Assembly: GCA_018824765.1 (NCBI GenBank)
Contig: JAHJFW010000115.1
Location: 1-13,133, forward strand
DNA length: 13,133 nt
Direction of reading: 5' to 3'
Source of the DNA: Patescibacteria group bacterium
GTDB lineage: Bacteria > Patescibacteriota > Patescibacteriia > 2-12-FULL-60-25
Positions 1-6,666 of this stretch are shown in pieces (within the stretch, counting starts at the first letter, position 1; each line of letters begins with the position of its first letter). The translations under genes and the position numbers were made by a program. The notes beneath the pieces are model-generated. The model was not told the DNA's origin and searched no databases. It was given only the letters and a program-made list of their open reading frames with translations.

Positions 1-360
1 CTCTGCGACGTAGAGAAGCGTGCCGTTTACGAGCTGGATATTAAAGCTATCGTCAACTTCGTGATAGAGTCCATGCTCTTTGCCGCCGTAGACCACGAAC
101 CACTTCCCGTCGCGCTCTGCGCCGTAGAGGAGCTTGCCGTCGATGAGCCGGAGATTCCAGACCAAGTCATACTGCTCGTGCTCCTTGCCGTCGCAGACAG
201 CGAATCGCTTCCCGTCGCGCTCTGCGCCGTAGAGGAGCTTGCCGTCGATGAGCCGGAGATCCCAAACCCCGTCATACGGTCCGTGCTCCTTGCCGTCGCA
301 GACAGCGAATTGCTTCCCGTCGCGCTTTGCGACGTAGAGAAGATTGCCGTTGACGAGCCG
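1..360 (-). repeat. 105-bp tandem repeat inside the repeat-protein gene
   Basis: The DNA behind the 35-residue protein unit repeats every 105 bp; for example CTCCTTGCCGTCGCAGACAG starts at both 181 and 286 on the + strand. A stretch of more than 50 bp, from about 102 and from about 207, is identical between neighbouring units. Identity at synonymous sites means recent duplication or ongoing homogenisation. Confidence 0.85.
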
Positions 361-414
361 GATGTCATAGACATCGTCATACGCCACCGGGATCTGATGA
401 ATAAGTTTCTCCAT
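1..414 (-). CDS. 35-residue tandem-repeat protein, 5' part only (runs off the window)
   Basis: The frame is open from an ATG at 414 down to base 1, so 138 codons are visible and the C-terminus is missing. The protein is made of a 35-residue unit with the pattern KEHGPYDxVWxLRLIDGKLL then YxAxRDGKxFxVxDG. Unit 2 covers about residues 42-76, unit 3 77-111 and unit 4 starts at 112; residues 10-41 form a first, diverged unit. Strand-turn-strand spacing with repeated DGK turns and aromatic residues suggests a beta-repeat fold (WG-type or propeller-like); this is inference. There is no signal peptide or membrane segment in the visible part. The repeats are almost identical in DNA (105-bp period), and codons are GC-rich (CTC, GAG, GAC), unlike the neighbouring core genes. 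A GGAGG lies 10 nt before the ATG, and the stop of the leader ORF directly abuts it. Function unknown. Confidence 0.8.
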   Translation of the reverse strand, partial: MEKLIHQIPVAYDDVYDIRLVNGNLLYVAKRDGKQFAVCDGKEHGPYDGVWDLRLIDGKLLYGAERDGKRFAVCDGKEHEQYDLVWNLRLIDGKLLYGAERDGKWFVVYGGKEHGLYHEVDDSFNIQLVNGTLLYVAE

Positions 415-543
415 CTACTTCGCGCCTCCGTGGAGTGGGGCCTCCGGGTTCTTGGGCAGCTCCACGAGGTGCTCGCGTCGGATACGGCCATCCTTTATAG
501 GGATACCGACTTCGTGATAGAGGTCAAACGTTACGCCGTTCAT
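415..543 (-). CDS. 42-aa leader ORF in frame with the repeat-protein gene
   Basis: ATG at 543, TAG at 417-415, 42 codons (begins MNGVTFDLYHEVGIPIKDGR, ends APLHGGAK). A purine-rich site, AAAGGAAGAAGAG, precedes the ATG, so translation is plausible. The TAG is followed at once by the ATG of the repeat protein, and both ORFs are in the same frame. Reading through the single TAG would therefore give one longer protein. Base and codon use match the downstream gene. It may be a separate small protein translationally coupled to the next gene, a regulatory leader peptide, or the true N-terminus broken by an amber mutation. I recognise no family. Confidence 0.55.
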   Translation of the reverse strand: MNGVTFDLYHEVGIPIKDGRIRREHLVELPKNPEAPLHGGAK

Positions 544-648
544 CTCTTCTTCCTTTCTCGACACATCCTGAATCAAGCAAAAAATTCGCTCAAAATCAGG
601 GTTTTGCCGGAATCAGATGTGAATGTCCAAGGCGTTATTGCCAAGTTG

Positions 649-677
649 TCTTTAACACAAAAAAACCACCGAGTCAA
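649..677 (-). promoter_or_regulatory. Promoter for the leader ORF/repeat-protein pair
   Basis: TTGACT (672-677), a 17-nt spacer and TAAAGA (649-654), with TGT just before the -10 hexamer (extended -10 TGn). The predicted transcript starts near 642 and has an untranslated leader of about 98 nt before the ATG at 543. The -35 and spacing are good; the -10 is a weak match. Confidence 0.5.
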
Positions 678-694
678 GCGGGCGGGTATGTAAT

Positions 695-785
695 AGCTTA
701 TAGCTGGCAGCTTATAGCTTATAGGTTGTAGGGAATAGTGGTGGTAATAAATGACGAAATCCAAATGACGAATGTCGAATTAAGG
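695..785. repeat. Heptamer repeat array (AGCTTAT units, then ATGACGA units)
   Basis: From 695 the sequence reads AGCTTAT, AGCTGGC, AGCTTAT, AGCTTAT, AGGTTGT and so on in 7-nt steps. In the same register it passes into ATGACGA, AATCCAA, ATGACGA, ATGTCGA, ATTAAGG (751-785). The second part is the reverse complement of the ATTCGTC-type repeat seen elsewhere. It lies in the gene-free stretch 560-1098, which otherwise holds only the promoter at 649-677 and further arrays. Confidence 0.8.
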
Positions 786-864
786 AAAAAATTCAATTAT
801 TAATGTTTGGAAAATTTCTCGCTCTCATTTCGTCATCTCCCCCATCAGAAAACTTTCCGAGACC

Positions 865-961
865 GTCATTTGTCATTCGTCATTCGGATTTCGTCATTCC
901 TTTTTAGCTTATAGCTGATAGGTTATAGTTTTTTTCCGAACTACGATCTACGAACTACGAA
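865..961. repeat. Heptamer repeat array (GTCATTC, GCTTATA and CTACGAA units)
   Basis: GTCATTT, GTCATTC, GTCATTC, GGATTTC, GTCATTC (865-899), then in the same register GCTTATA, GCTGATA, GGTTATA (907-927). After a one-base register shift come CTACGAT, CTACGAA, CTACGAA (941-961). Three different heptamer families are packed into under 100 bp. Confidence 0.8.
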
Positions 962-991
962 ATGCGATTCCCCTTCGTCATTTTCCCCAAC

Positions 992-1089
992 CTAGATTCC
1001 AGATTCTAGATTCCAGATTCTCTTTCATCATTCGTCATTCGGATTTCGTCATTTCACCATACCGGCTACTAGCTACCAGCTACTAAACA
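992..1089. repeat. Heptamer repeat array, 14 units in register
   Basis: 98 bp that divide exactly into 14 heptads: CTAGATT and CCAGATT alternating twice (992-1019), a transition heptad, the ATCATTC/GTCATTC/GGATTTC/GTCATTT block (1027-1054), then CCGGCTA, CTAGCTA, CCAGCTA and CTAAACA (1062-1089). The motif changes but the 7-nt phase does not. The array ends 10 bp from the stop codon of the FecR-domain gene. Confidence 0.85.
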
Positions 1090-1098
1090 CCCCCTCCA

Positions 1099-2079
1099 TC
1101 ACCTCGTTGATGTTGTTGAAGTCGGAGCGAGAAGACGAAGCGGCTGAACCGCATTCGGCGCGATCTCATTCGGAAGAACACTCCTGACCGGCGCAGTAAA
1201 ACCTTGCGCCTCTTGCAGCATCTTCAATTTTCGCAAACGTTCGAGCTGTTCCGGCGTTAATCTGTCCTCCAGCGCTTTTGGAATCAGCGGCTTTTCTTCC
1301 AGACGGACGCGCTCAATGCGGCGTTTCAAAATTTCAGCCTGTATTTTCTGCTTCACGCGCAAAAACACTGCACGTGCTTTTTCCTGCTCATTCAATTGCC
1401 GTATACGCGCTTTTAATGCGGCCGGATCCGCTTTTTTCAATTCCGCCGCTTTTGTAATCAAACCTTCGCCGGCTTTCAAGCGCACAGCCAAAACTTTATC
1501 GCGGCGATTTTCCAGCGAACTCACATCCACCTCGCTTTCCGCAACTTGCACTTCAGCGCCGTCGTCAGTCAATTCAAAACCGAATGCAGTTCCGCGCACT
1601 GTAGCAACAACGCCATTTCCAATCACTGAAAAACGCTCGTCCGATCCGAGCAAGCGCTCGAATCTTGTCCAAATACTTCCAGCCGCAACCTCGATCTGTG
1701 CGAATACACTCTCCTCGCCCTCTCCATCGGGCAAAAGCGTAACCTTGCTGCCCTCATCAAGATATGAGGCGCCAGCCTCCGGATAAACCAGCATGACCGT
1801 GCCCATGGTCACTTCGATCGTATCGCCCGCTAACAATTCAAGCCCGTCTTGAACCGGAAAAATTTTTTCCGCGCGCGTCAAAGCTGCAGTTCCTCCATCC
1901 AATGCGAGAATTGCGATCGGCTGAAGCTCGTCCGCTGTCTCATCCGTAACAGCCGTAGGCTTTTGCGCCACTGTCACCCCTTGCTGTCCAGGCGCACGCA
2001 CGACCCGCGGCGCTATTTTTATGCAACCGGCACCCAGTAAAACAAGCGCGCAGAATAAAAAAATGATTCGTTTTTTCAT
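1099..2079 (-). CDS. FecR-domain lipoprotein
   Basis: 326 aa from the ATG at 2079. Residues 1-19 form a lipoprotein signal (MKKRIIFLF, hydrophobic core, LLGAGC with Cys19), so the protein is probably lipid-anchored outside the cytoplasmic membrane. Residues about 56-185 look like a FecR domain: a beta-rich segment with AGDTIEV (84-90) and the typical FSVIGNGVVATVRGTAFGFE (150-169). FecR domains occur in iron-signalling regulators but also in many surface proteins with no iron role; no sigma factor or TonB receptor is nearby, so iron regulation is not supported. Residues 215-292 are charged and probably helical or coiled-coil, followed by a Pro/Thr/Ser-rich tail. An 18-codon upstream extension exists but is rejected: it is encoded by repeat DNA and would hide the signal peptide. 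The promoter ends 7 nt before this ATG. Confidence 0.8.
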   Translation of the reverse strand: MKKRIIFLFCALVLLGAGCIKIAPRVVRAPGQQGVTVAQKPTAVTDETADELQPIAILALDGGTAALTRAEKIFPVQDGLELLAGDTIEVTMGTVMLVYPEAGASYLDEGSKVTLLPDGEGEESVFAQIEVAAGSIWTRFERLLGSDERFSVIGNGVVATVRGTAFGFELTDDGAEVQVAESEVDVSSLENRRDKVLAVRLKAGEGLITKAAELKKADPAALKARIRQLNEQEKARAVFLRVKQKIQAEILKRRIERVRLEEKPLIPKALEDRLTPEQLERLRKLKMLQEAQGFTAPVRSVLPNEIAPNAVQPLRLLAPTSTTSTR

Positions 2080-2086
2080 ACGACGA

Positions 2087-2115
2087 ATTATGGCACGACG
2101 GAAATTAAATTCCAA
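2087..2115 (-). promoter_or_regulatory. Leaderless-type promoter of the FecR-domain gene
   Basis: TTGGAA (2110-2115), 17-nt spacer, CATAAT (2087-2092), then 7 nt to the ATG at 2079. Transcription should start at or next to the ATG, so the mRNA would have no leader and no SD. This supports the chosen start. Confidence 0.6.
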
Positions 2116-2245
2116 GCACCAAATCCCAAACAAATTACAATTACCAAAATTTCAAACATTTATATCCCAATCATTGTAAATTGAAAATTGAAAATTTTCC
2201 CCCCTCCGCCATTCGTCATTCGTCATTCGGATTTCGTCATTCATT
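2107..2245. repeat. Heptamer repeat arrays upstream of the FecR-domain gene
   Basis: 2107-2162 reads in 7-nt steps as AAATTCC, AAGCACC, AAATCCC, AAACAAA, TTACAAT, TACCAAA, ATTTCAA, ACATTTA. About 2174-2195 holds ATTGTAA and two ATTGAAA units. 2211-2245 holds ATTCGTC, ATTCGTC, ATTCGGA, TTTCGTC, ATTCATT. The first block overlaps the -35 region of the FecR-domain gene. Confidence 0.75.
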
Positions 2246-2248
2246 CCA

Positions 2249-2300
2249 TATACCAGCTACTTTCCTTCATTCGTCATTCGGATTTCGGATTTAGTCATTT
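2249..2300. repeat. Heptamer repeat fragments downstream of murJ
   Basis: An ATACCAGCTACT fragment (compare CCAGCTA at 1076) is followed by ATTCGTC, ATTCGGA, TTTCGGA, TTTAGTC from about 2268. This is a variant of the 2211 block with one heptad duplicated, and it abuts the 3' end of murJ. Confidence 0.7.
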
Positions 2301-2308
2301 TCCTCACA

Positions 2309-3934
2309 CTACCTTCCCTGCACCTCTTCAGCGCCGGAAATTGCCGGCAACCTCTTAAACAAACGCTTCGCAATCGCTTGGTGAAACTCCATAAACTCCT
2401 CGGATTTCAAGAGAATGGCTACAACGATAAACGCGCCCATGCCCATAAGAATAGTGGCAATCGCCTGCAGTGCCACCTGCCAAAAAGTATGCAAAGGAAA
2501 AACTGTGCCGACAGCTTGCCGCACAAGCCATCCAAAACCTAAAAGCGCAATGCTGGCCGCGCAGGTTTTGGCGGCTGAAAGCGTGAATTTACCTTCGCCC
2601 AAAGAACCGCGCTTTAAATTCAACAGCCAAACCAAAAGCAGAAGATTAAAAAATGCCGCCACGCTGAAAGCGATGGCCAGACCCATAATTCCAAAATAGT
2701 TCCTTAATAAAATCGCCAAGGTCAAATTAAAGGCTTCTGAAAGCACTCCGGCAACTAGCGGCGTCCAAGTGTCTTGCAGGGCGTAAAAAGCGCGCGCCAC
2801 TAGCGGAGCAAGCGCTTGGAAAATCATTGATACGGCAAAAATACCCAAGATATTCGCCGTGCGGATCGTATCATTCCAGTCGAATACGCCTGTGCCGAGC
2901 ACGAGGCGGACGATTTGCGCGCGCAATAAAATAAAAATAACCGTTGACGGCAGAAGTAAAAAAACGACCTTGCGCGCAGCTGAATTCAAAATGTCGCGGA
3001 ACTCTTCATTGCGGCCGGCGCCAGCCGCGCGCGCCAAACTCGGAAAAGCCGCGACTGAAAACGCGATGCCAAAAATCCCGACTGGAAAAGACTGCAAGTT
3101 ATTAGCCAAGTTGAAAACGGCGATAGACCCTACCGGCAAAGCTGACGCCAAAGACAGCAGGATAACCATGTTCACCTGCGACACGGCCAAGCCGGCTGTG
3201 CGCGGCGCCATCAAAAATAAAATCCTTCTCACTCCTTCTGTGCGGAGCGATGGCGCCGGAATGCGGCGTAATCCCAAACGCAATGCCACGGAAGATTGCG
3301 TTATAAGGTGCAAAAAAGCGCCCAAGACAACGCCCCAAGCTAAACCAGTGACACCCATCACCGGCGCCAAAACCAAAGCCCCGAAGATAATACCGAAGTT
3401 GTAAAAGACCGGCGCCAAGGCAAATGCCATAAAGCGGCGCGTTGCCTGTAATATTCCGCCCATCACTGCCGATAAGCCGAGAAAAAAGGGCGACAACGCC
3501 ATTACGCGCGTCAATTTTATGGCCGCCTCCAATTTTTCGCCGCCAAAACCCGGAAGCATGGCCGGGACTAGCAAAGGCGCAAAAATCACCAGCGCCGAAC
3601 ACACGATCAGCATGGTTGCGCCAATGACGGATAAAACGCGTTCAGCCAGACGCCAAGCTTCACCCTCGCCTTTGGTTTCCAAATACTCGGCAAAAACTGG
3701 GATAAACCCCGCGGACAACGCGCCTAAAATCAACAATGTATAAAGCAAATCCGGCAAACGAAAAGCCGCGTAATAAACATCGAGCACATCGCCGGCGCCA
3801 AAACTCGAAGCCAATACGCGATCGCGCAATACGCCGATCACGCGCGACGCCATAGAAGCACCGCCCACGATAAACGCCGCAGTTGTCAATCCATTAGTTT
3901 CGCCGTGCCACAGGCGTGAAAAAAAAGTTTTCAT
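2309..3934 (-). CDS. murJ: Lipid II flippase MurJ (MviN family)
   Basis: 541 aa, within the usual 500-550 for MurJ. It is an integral membrane protein of the MOP superfamily that flips undecaprenyl-linked peptidoglycan precursor across the cytoplasmic membrane. The N-terminus carries the family pattern: SRVIGVLRDRVLASSFGAGD (30-49), then LDVYYAAFRLPDLL (51-64) and GALSAGFIPVFAEY (71-84), matching the E. coli SRVLGFVRD, TDAFFVAFKLPNLL and AFSQAFVPI segments. Strongly hydrophobic stretches to about residue 520 fit the usual 14 helices; I did not place each one. The E. coli PNLLRR segment is PDLLYT here, so an arginine that lines the E. coli cavity is replaced. The ATG at 3934 has no SD at normal distance; TTTTAT lies 6 nt upstream. 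The glycosyltransferase gene ends 47 bp upstream on the same strand, so the genes may share a transcript. Confidence 0.93.
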   Translation of the reverse strand: MKTFFSRLWHGETNGLTTAAFIVGGASMASRVIGVLRDRVLASSFGAGDVLDVYYAAFRLPDLLYTLLILGALSAGFIPVFAEYLETKGEGEAWRLAERVLSVIGATMLIVCSALVIFAPLLVPAMLPGFGGEKLEAAIKLTRVMALSPFFLGLSAVMGGILQATRRFMAFALAPVFYNFGIIFGALVLAPVMGVTGLAWGVVLGAFLHLITQSSVALRLGLRRIPAPSLRTEGVRRILFLMAPRTAGLAVSQVNMVILLSLASALPVGSIAVFNLANNLQSFPVGIFGIAFSVAAFPSLARAAGAGRNEEFRDILNSAARKVVFLLLPSTVIFILLRAQIVRLVLGTGVFDWNDTIRTANILGIFAVSMIFQALAPLVARAFYALQDTWTPLVAGVLSEAFNLTLAILLRNYFGIMGLAIAFSVAAFFNLLLLVWLLNLKRGSLGEGKFTLSAAKTCAASIALLGFGWLVRQAVGTVFPLHTFWQVALQAIATILMGMGAFIVVAILLKSEEFMEFHQAIAKRLFKRLPAISGAEEVQGR

Positions 3935-3981
3935 TTTCTAATAAAATTTTCCCTCATCCCTACTCACTGCTTCCCTACCAC

Positions 3982-4713
3982 TTAGTATACCTCTTCCTCA
4001 TTTTCATCTCCTCCCATCTCATAACTGAACGGCATTCCGTTTTTGAACGTACCTTTGGCCAGCATATGGAATTCGCTGTACACATATTTTAAAGCGACAT
4101 TCAGCCTTCCGTCCTTATCCAAGCGCCGAACTGAAACTCCTATTGGGCGCGAACGCAAAACGCCGAATTGGAAACCCTTTTTAGCCGCCCTTTGCACGTA
4201 ATCATGGTCTTCGGCAAACACCACTTCCTCGTCAAAGCCGTCGATATCACGATGCGTATCTTTTTTTACAAAGATACAAAACCCCGGCGCATGCGGACGG
4301 ATTTTTTCCGTAGCAATCGCGTAGGCATTGTAAGCTTCATGCAGGGCCAGATCGATGGGCTTGCGGCTAACAGGTTTCACGCGGCATGTCGCTATGTTCA
4401 ACTGCCTCTCTTCCATTTCATCCAGACATACGTCCAGAAATTCCTCTGAAAAAAGCGCCACATCCGCGTCAAGAAACAAAATAGTATCGCCCTCGGCGTG
4501 TTCCGCACCCCTGTTTCTGCCGGGTCCGGGCATTCCGCCTTCCACGACTTTCGCACCATAAGCCAACGCCACTTCGCGCGTCCGATCGCCAGAAGCCGCA
4601 TCAGCTACGATAATTTCAAAATCTTTAAAAGTCTGCCGGCTGATGTTTTCCAACAACTTCGGCAAATGCTTTTCCTCGTTTTTTGCCGGAATGACAATTG
4701 TGAGTTTGGGCAT
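3982..4713 (-). CDS. Family 2 glycosyltransferase
   Basis: 243 aa, a single GT-A domain. The opening MPKLTIVIPAKNEEKHLPKL is the classical GT2 start with the NEE motif at 12-14. ADAASGDRT (37-45) is the nucleotide-binding loop, LFLDADV (79-85) carries the metal-binding DxD (D82, D84), and AEDHDY (167-172) is the ED motif expected of the catalytic base. GPGRNRGAEHAEGD (63-76) is typical of TagA/YkcC-like or rSAM-associated GT2 proteins. There is no membrane helix, so it is cytosolic or membrane-peripheral. The acceptor is unknown. Position between spoU and murJ suggests cell-envelope glycan or lipid glycosylation, but this rests on synteny alone. The C-terminus is very acidic (GGDENEEEVY). No SD precedes the ATG. 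Confidence 0.88.
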   Translation of the reverse strand: MPKLTIVIPAKNEEKHLPKLLENISRQTFKDFEIIVADAASGDRTREVALAYGAKVVEGGMPGPGRNRGAEHAEGDTILFLDADVALFSEEFLDVCLDEMEERQLNIATCRVKPVSRKPIDLALHEAYNAYAIATEKIRPHAPGFCIFVKKDTHRDIDGFDEEVVFAEDHDYVQRAAKKGFQFGVLRSRPIGVSVRRLDKDGRLNVALKYVYSEFHMLAKGTFKNGMPFSYEMGGDENEEEVY

Positions 4714-4762
4714 AAAGGCCGTGTAACGTGTAGCGTATATCGTCAGAGATCGATACCGGCTG

Positions 4763-5227
4763 TTAATTTAATAGCGACCAACAGGCAATGCCTGCCGCAA
4801 CCGATACGTTCAACGATTCTTTCTTTCCTTTTTTCGCGATCATGATCACGTCATCGCATTTTTTTAACAAAGTCGGCGATATGCCTGAAACTTCGTTTCC
4901 AATCACAAGAGCTGCGCGCGTCGGCTTACGGTATTCCGCAATATCTTTTGCGTCGCCGGTTATTTCAAGGGCGACTATACGAAAGCCCTCTTCTTTCACG
5001 CGCGACATCACCTCGGCAATGTCATCGACTTTTTCCCATTCAATGGATTTTTCAGCCCCTAAAGATACTTTCAACAACTTGGGATCAGGCGGCGCAGGCG
5101 TATAGCCGGTCAGCCATAATTTACTGACGCCCAAAAATTCGCAGGTTCTGAAAATAGACCCGGCATTTTCCCGAGATCTTATGTCGTGTGCGATTAAATG
5201 CAGGGTGCGCTGTTGGTTGTTTAACAT
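4763..5227 (-). CDS. SpoU/TrmH-family RNA 2'-O-methyltransferase
   Basis: 154 aa, the length of the short single-domain SPOUT enzymes such as TrmL. These use S-adenosylmethionine to methylate a ribose 2'-OH in tRNA or rRNA and form a trefoil-knot dimer. All three SpoU motifs are visible: motif 1 RENAGSIFRTCEFLG (19-33; N21, R27), motif 2 LVIGNEVSGI (107-116; N111, E112), motif 3 ESLNVSVAAG (137-146; S138, N140). The segment before motif 3 is IMIAKKGKK rather than the usual IPMxG. There is no added RNA-binding domain, so target choice cannot be read; tRNA is the likelier substrate given the size. It is divergent from the RlmD-like gene with only 45 bp between the start codons. Confidence 0.9.
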   Translation of the reverse strand: MLNNQQRTLHLIAHDIRSRENAGSIFRTCEFLGVSKLWLTGYTPAPPDPKLLKVSLGAEKSIEWEKVDDIAEVMSRVKEEGFRIVALEITGDAKDIAEYRKPTRAALVIGNEVSGISPTLLKKCDDVIMIAKKGKKESLNVSVAAGIACWSLLN

Positions 5228-5233
5228 TAGCCC

Positions 5234-5242
5234 AGTTTACCA
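5234..5242 (-). promoter_or_regulatory. Leaderless-type extended -10 of the spoU gene
   Basis: TGG-TAAACT, an extended -10 element, ends 6 nt before the ATG at 5227. No convincing -35 is present. The predicted start of transcription falls on or beside the start codon. Confidence 0.45.
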
Positions 5243-5257
5243 AAAATTCCGCTTTTT

Positions 5258-5266
5258 TGCTACCCT
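5258..5266 (+). promoter_or_regulatory. Leaderless-type extended -10 of the rlmD-like gene
   Basis: TGC-TACCCT ends 6 nt before the ATG at 5273; a weak TTTACC lies at 5236-5241 (19-nt spacer). It lies back to back with the spoU promoter inside the 45-bp divergent gap. The hexamer match is modest. Confidence 0.35.
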
Positions 5267-5272
5267 CCAGCC

Positions 5273-6664
5273 ATGCAACTGCCAAAAATACGGAAAAAGT
5301 CATTTTGTGGCGTAATTTCCGCTTTTGACGATAACGGATTGGGCGTGATGGACGGCATGGCTGTCCCGTTTAGCGCGGTCGGAGATACTGTTGAAGCCGA
5401 GCTGTTAAAAAGCAAAAAAGGCGTAAAAATCCTGCGCTTGAACAAAATTATTGAAGCCGGAGCGGATAGAATCGCGCCGCCCTGCCCGTATGCCGGTTCA
5501 TGTGGCGGTTGTTTATGGCAGCATCTTCGCTATCCGGCACAACTCGAACTGAAACGCGGAATGGTCAATGCCGCGTTTGAAGGCGCCGGAATTGAAACGC
5601 GCATTAAAGAGGTGATGCCTTGCGGCGCCATACAAGAAGCGCAAAAAAACGGCGATGCCATGCCTTTGCATTACCGCAACCGCATGGACTATTGCATAAG
5701 CTGGGACGGAAAAATCGGATTAAAAGAATACGGCTCATGGAACCGCTATCTGGATCTCAAAACTTGTCTGCTTTTAGATGAACAAACTTCTGATACATTA
5801 AACTGCGTCCGTGAATGCATGAAAGAACTGAATCTCGAACCGTGGGATGCGCGTTTCCACCGCGGAGTCATGCGCTACGTCGTTATCCGAGTTGGAAAAA
5901 ATACCGGTGAACGCATGATAATGCTCGTTGTTTCTGATCTGGCCAAGCTAAAGAAATCGGCGCGCGCCTTAATTTATGAAAAACTTTCCCCTCTTTGCAC
6001 TTCGCTCCTCTTGGGTGAACAGCCGCTCATTACCGACCTGTCATACGTAAAAGGCGTCGATGTATTAAAAGGCGAAGCATGGCTTGAAGAAACAGTGAAC
6101 AGCATCCGCTATCGCATCGCGCCGAATTCCTTTTTCCAAACAAACACCGGCATGGCAGCAAAATTGCAAAACACTGTTTTAAATCATTTTTCCAAAATTC
6201 GTCATTCGTCATTCGACATTCGACATTCTGTTCTTGACCTATATTGCGGCCTCGGTTTCTTCGGCATCGCTTGTGCGAAACGCAACCCCGACATGCGCGT
6301 TATCGGCGTGGAACTCGACGCCCAAGCAATTGAACTTGCAAAACATAATGCGGCGGTGAATGGCGTGGCGGACAGGTGTTCGTTCACGGCCGCGCCGGCA
6401 GAAGACCTGTCATGGCAAAACCTTGATGCCGACACTGTCATACTCGATCCGCCGCGTTCCGGATTGCATCCGCGCGTCATGACCGCGATCCTCGAAATGC
6501 AACCCAAGCGGATCATCTACGTTTCCTGCAACTACCGGCGTTTTGCCGAAGAATTCAAACAGCTCGGCGAAAAATACCGGATCAAATCATCCTGCGCGCT
6601 CGACCTTTTTCCTCACACGCCGCATGTTGAAATAGTGTCGCTCTTGGAAATTCAAAAACATTAA
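5273..6664 (+). CDS. rlmD: 23S rRNA (uracil-C5)-methyltransferase, RlmD/RumA family
   Basis: 463 aa, normal for the family, which makes 5-methyluridine in 23S rRNA (or tRNA for close relatives) using SAM. Residues about 5-60 look like a TRAM RNA-binding domain. An Fe-S cluster site is complete: C71, C77, C80 in CPYAGSCGGC plus C165. FFQTNTGMA (287-295) and DLYCGLGFFGI (322-332) are the substrate/SAM motifs. LDPPRSGLHP (391-400) and YVSCN with nucleophile C419 are the catalytic core, and HTPHVE ends at the expected catalytic Glu453. Oddity: residues 309-318 (IRHSSFDIRH), just before the SAM motif, are encoded by a copy of the genome's 7-nt extragenic repeat. RlmD, RlmC and TrmA-like enzymes are hard to separate by eye, so the exact target uridine is not certain. 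No SD; leaderless-type start. Confidence 0.88.
   Translation: MQLPKIRKKSFCGVISAFDDNGLGVMDGMAVPFSAVGDTVEAELLKSKKGVKILRLNKIIEAGADRIAPPCPYAGSCGGCLWQHLRYPAQLELKRGMVNAAFEGAGIETRIKEVMPCGAIQEAQKNGDAMPLHYRNRMDYCISWDGKIGLKEYGSWNRYLDLKTCLLLDEQTSDTLNCVRECMKELNLEPWDARFHRGVMRYVVIRVGKNTGERMIMLVVSDLAKLKKSARALIYEKLSPLCTSLLLGEQPLITDLSYVKGVDVLKGEAWLEETVNSIRYRIAPNSFFQTNTGMAAKLQNTVLNHFSKIRHSSFDIRHSVLDLYCGLGFFGIACAKRNPDMRVIGVELDAQAIELAKHNAAVNGVADRCSFTAAPAEDLSWQNLDADTVILDPPRSGLHPRVMTAILEMQPKRIIYVSCNYRRFAEEFKQLGEKYRIKSSCALDLFPHTPHVEIVSLLEIQKH
6197..6228 (+). repeat. Heptamer repeat inside the rlmD-like reading frame
   Basis: ATTCGTC, ATTCGTC, ATTCGAC, ATTCGAC, ATTC in perfect 7-nt steps, the same unit as the intergenic arrays at 865-899, 2211-2238 and 13093-13133. 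Three heptads equal seven codons, so the array reads through in frame as IRHSSFD then IRHS. Confidence 0.9.
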
Positions 6665-6666
6665 TC

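Noticed and set aside
27..693. Long frames at 61-693 (+) and 27-491 (-)
   Set aside because: Both are shadows of the 105-bp repeat, which keeps several frames open. The third frame (- strand, 414 to 1) gives sensible 35-residue repeats, has an SD and a promoter, and is taken as real.
695..1089. CRISPR array
   Set aside because: The repeats are 7 nt long, contiguous and without spacers; no cas gene is present.
2080..2133. 18-codon N-terminal extension of the FecR-domain protein
   Set aside because: It is encoded by repeat DNA, would bury the lipoprotein signal, and overlaps the promoter whose -10 ends 7 nt before the internal ATG.
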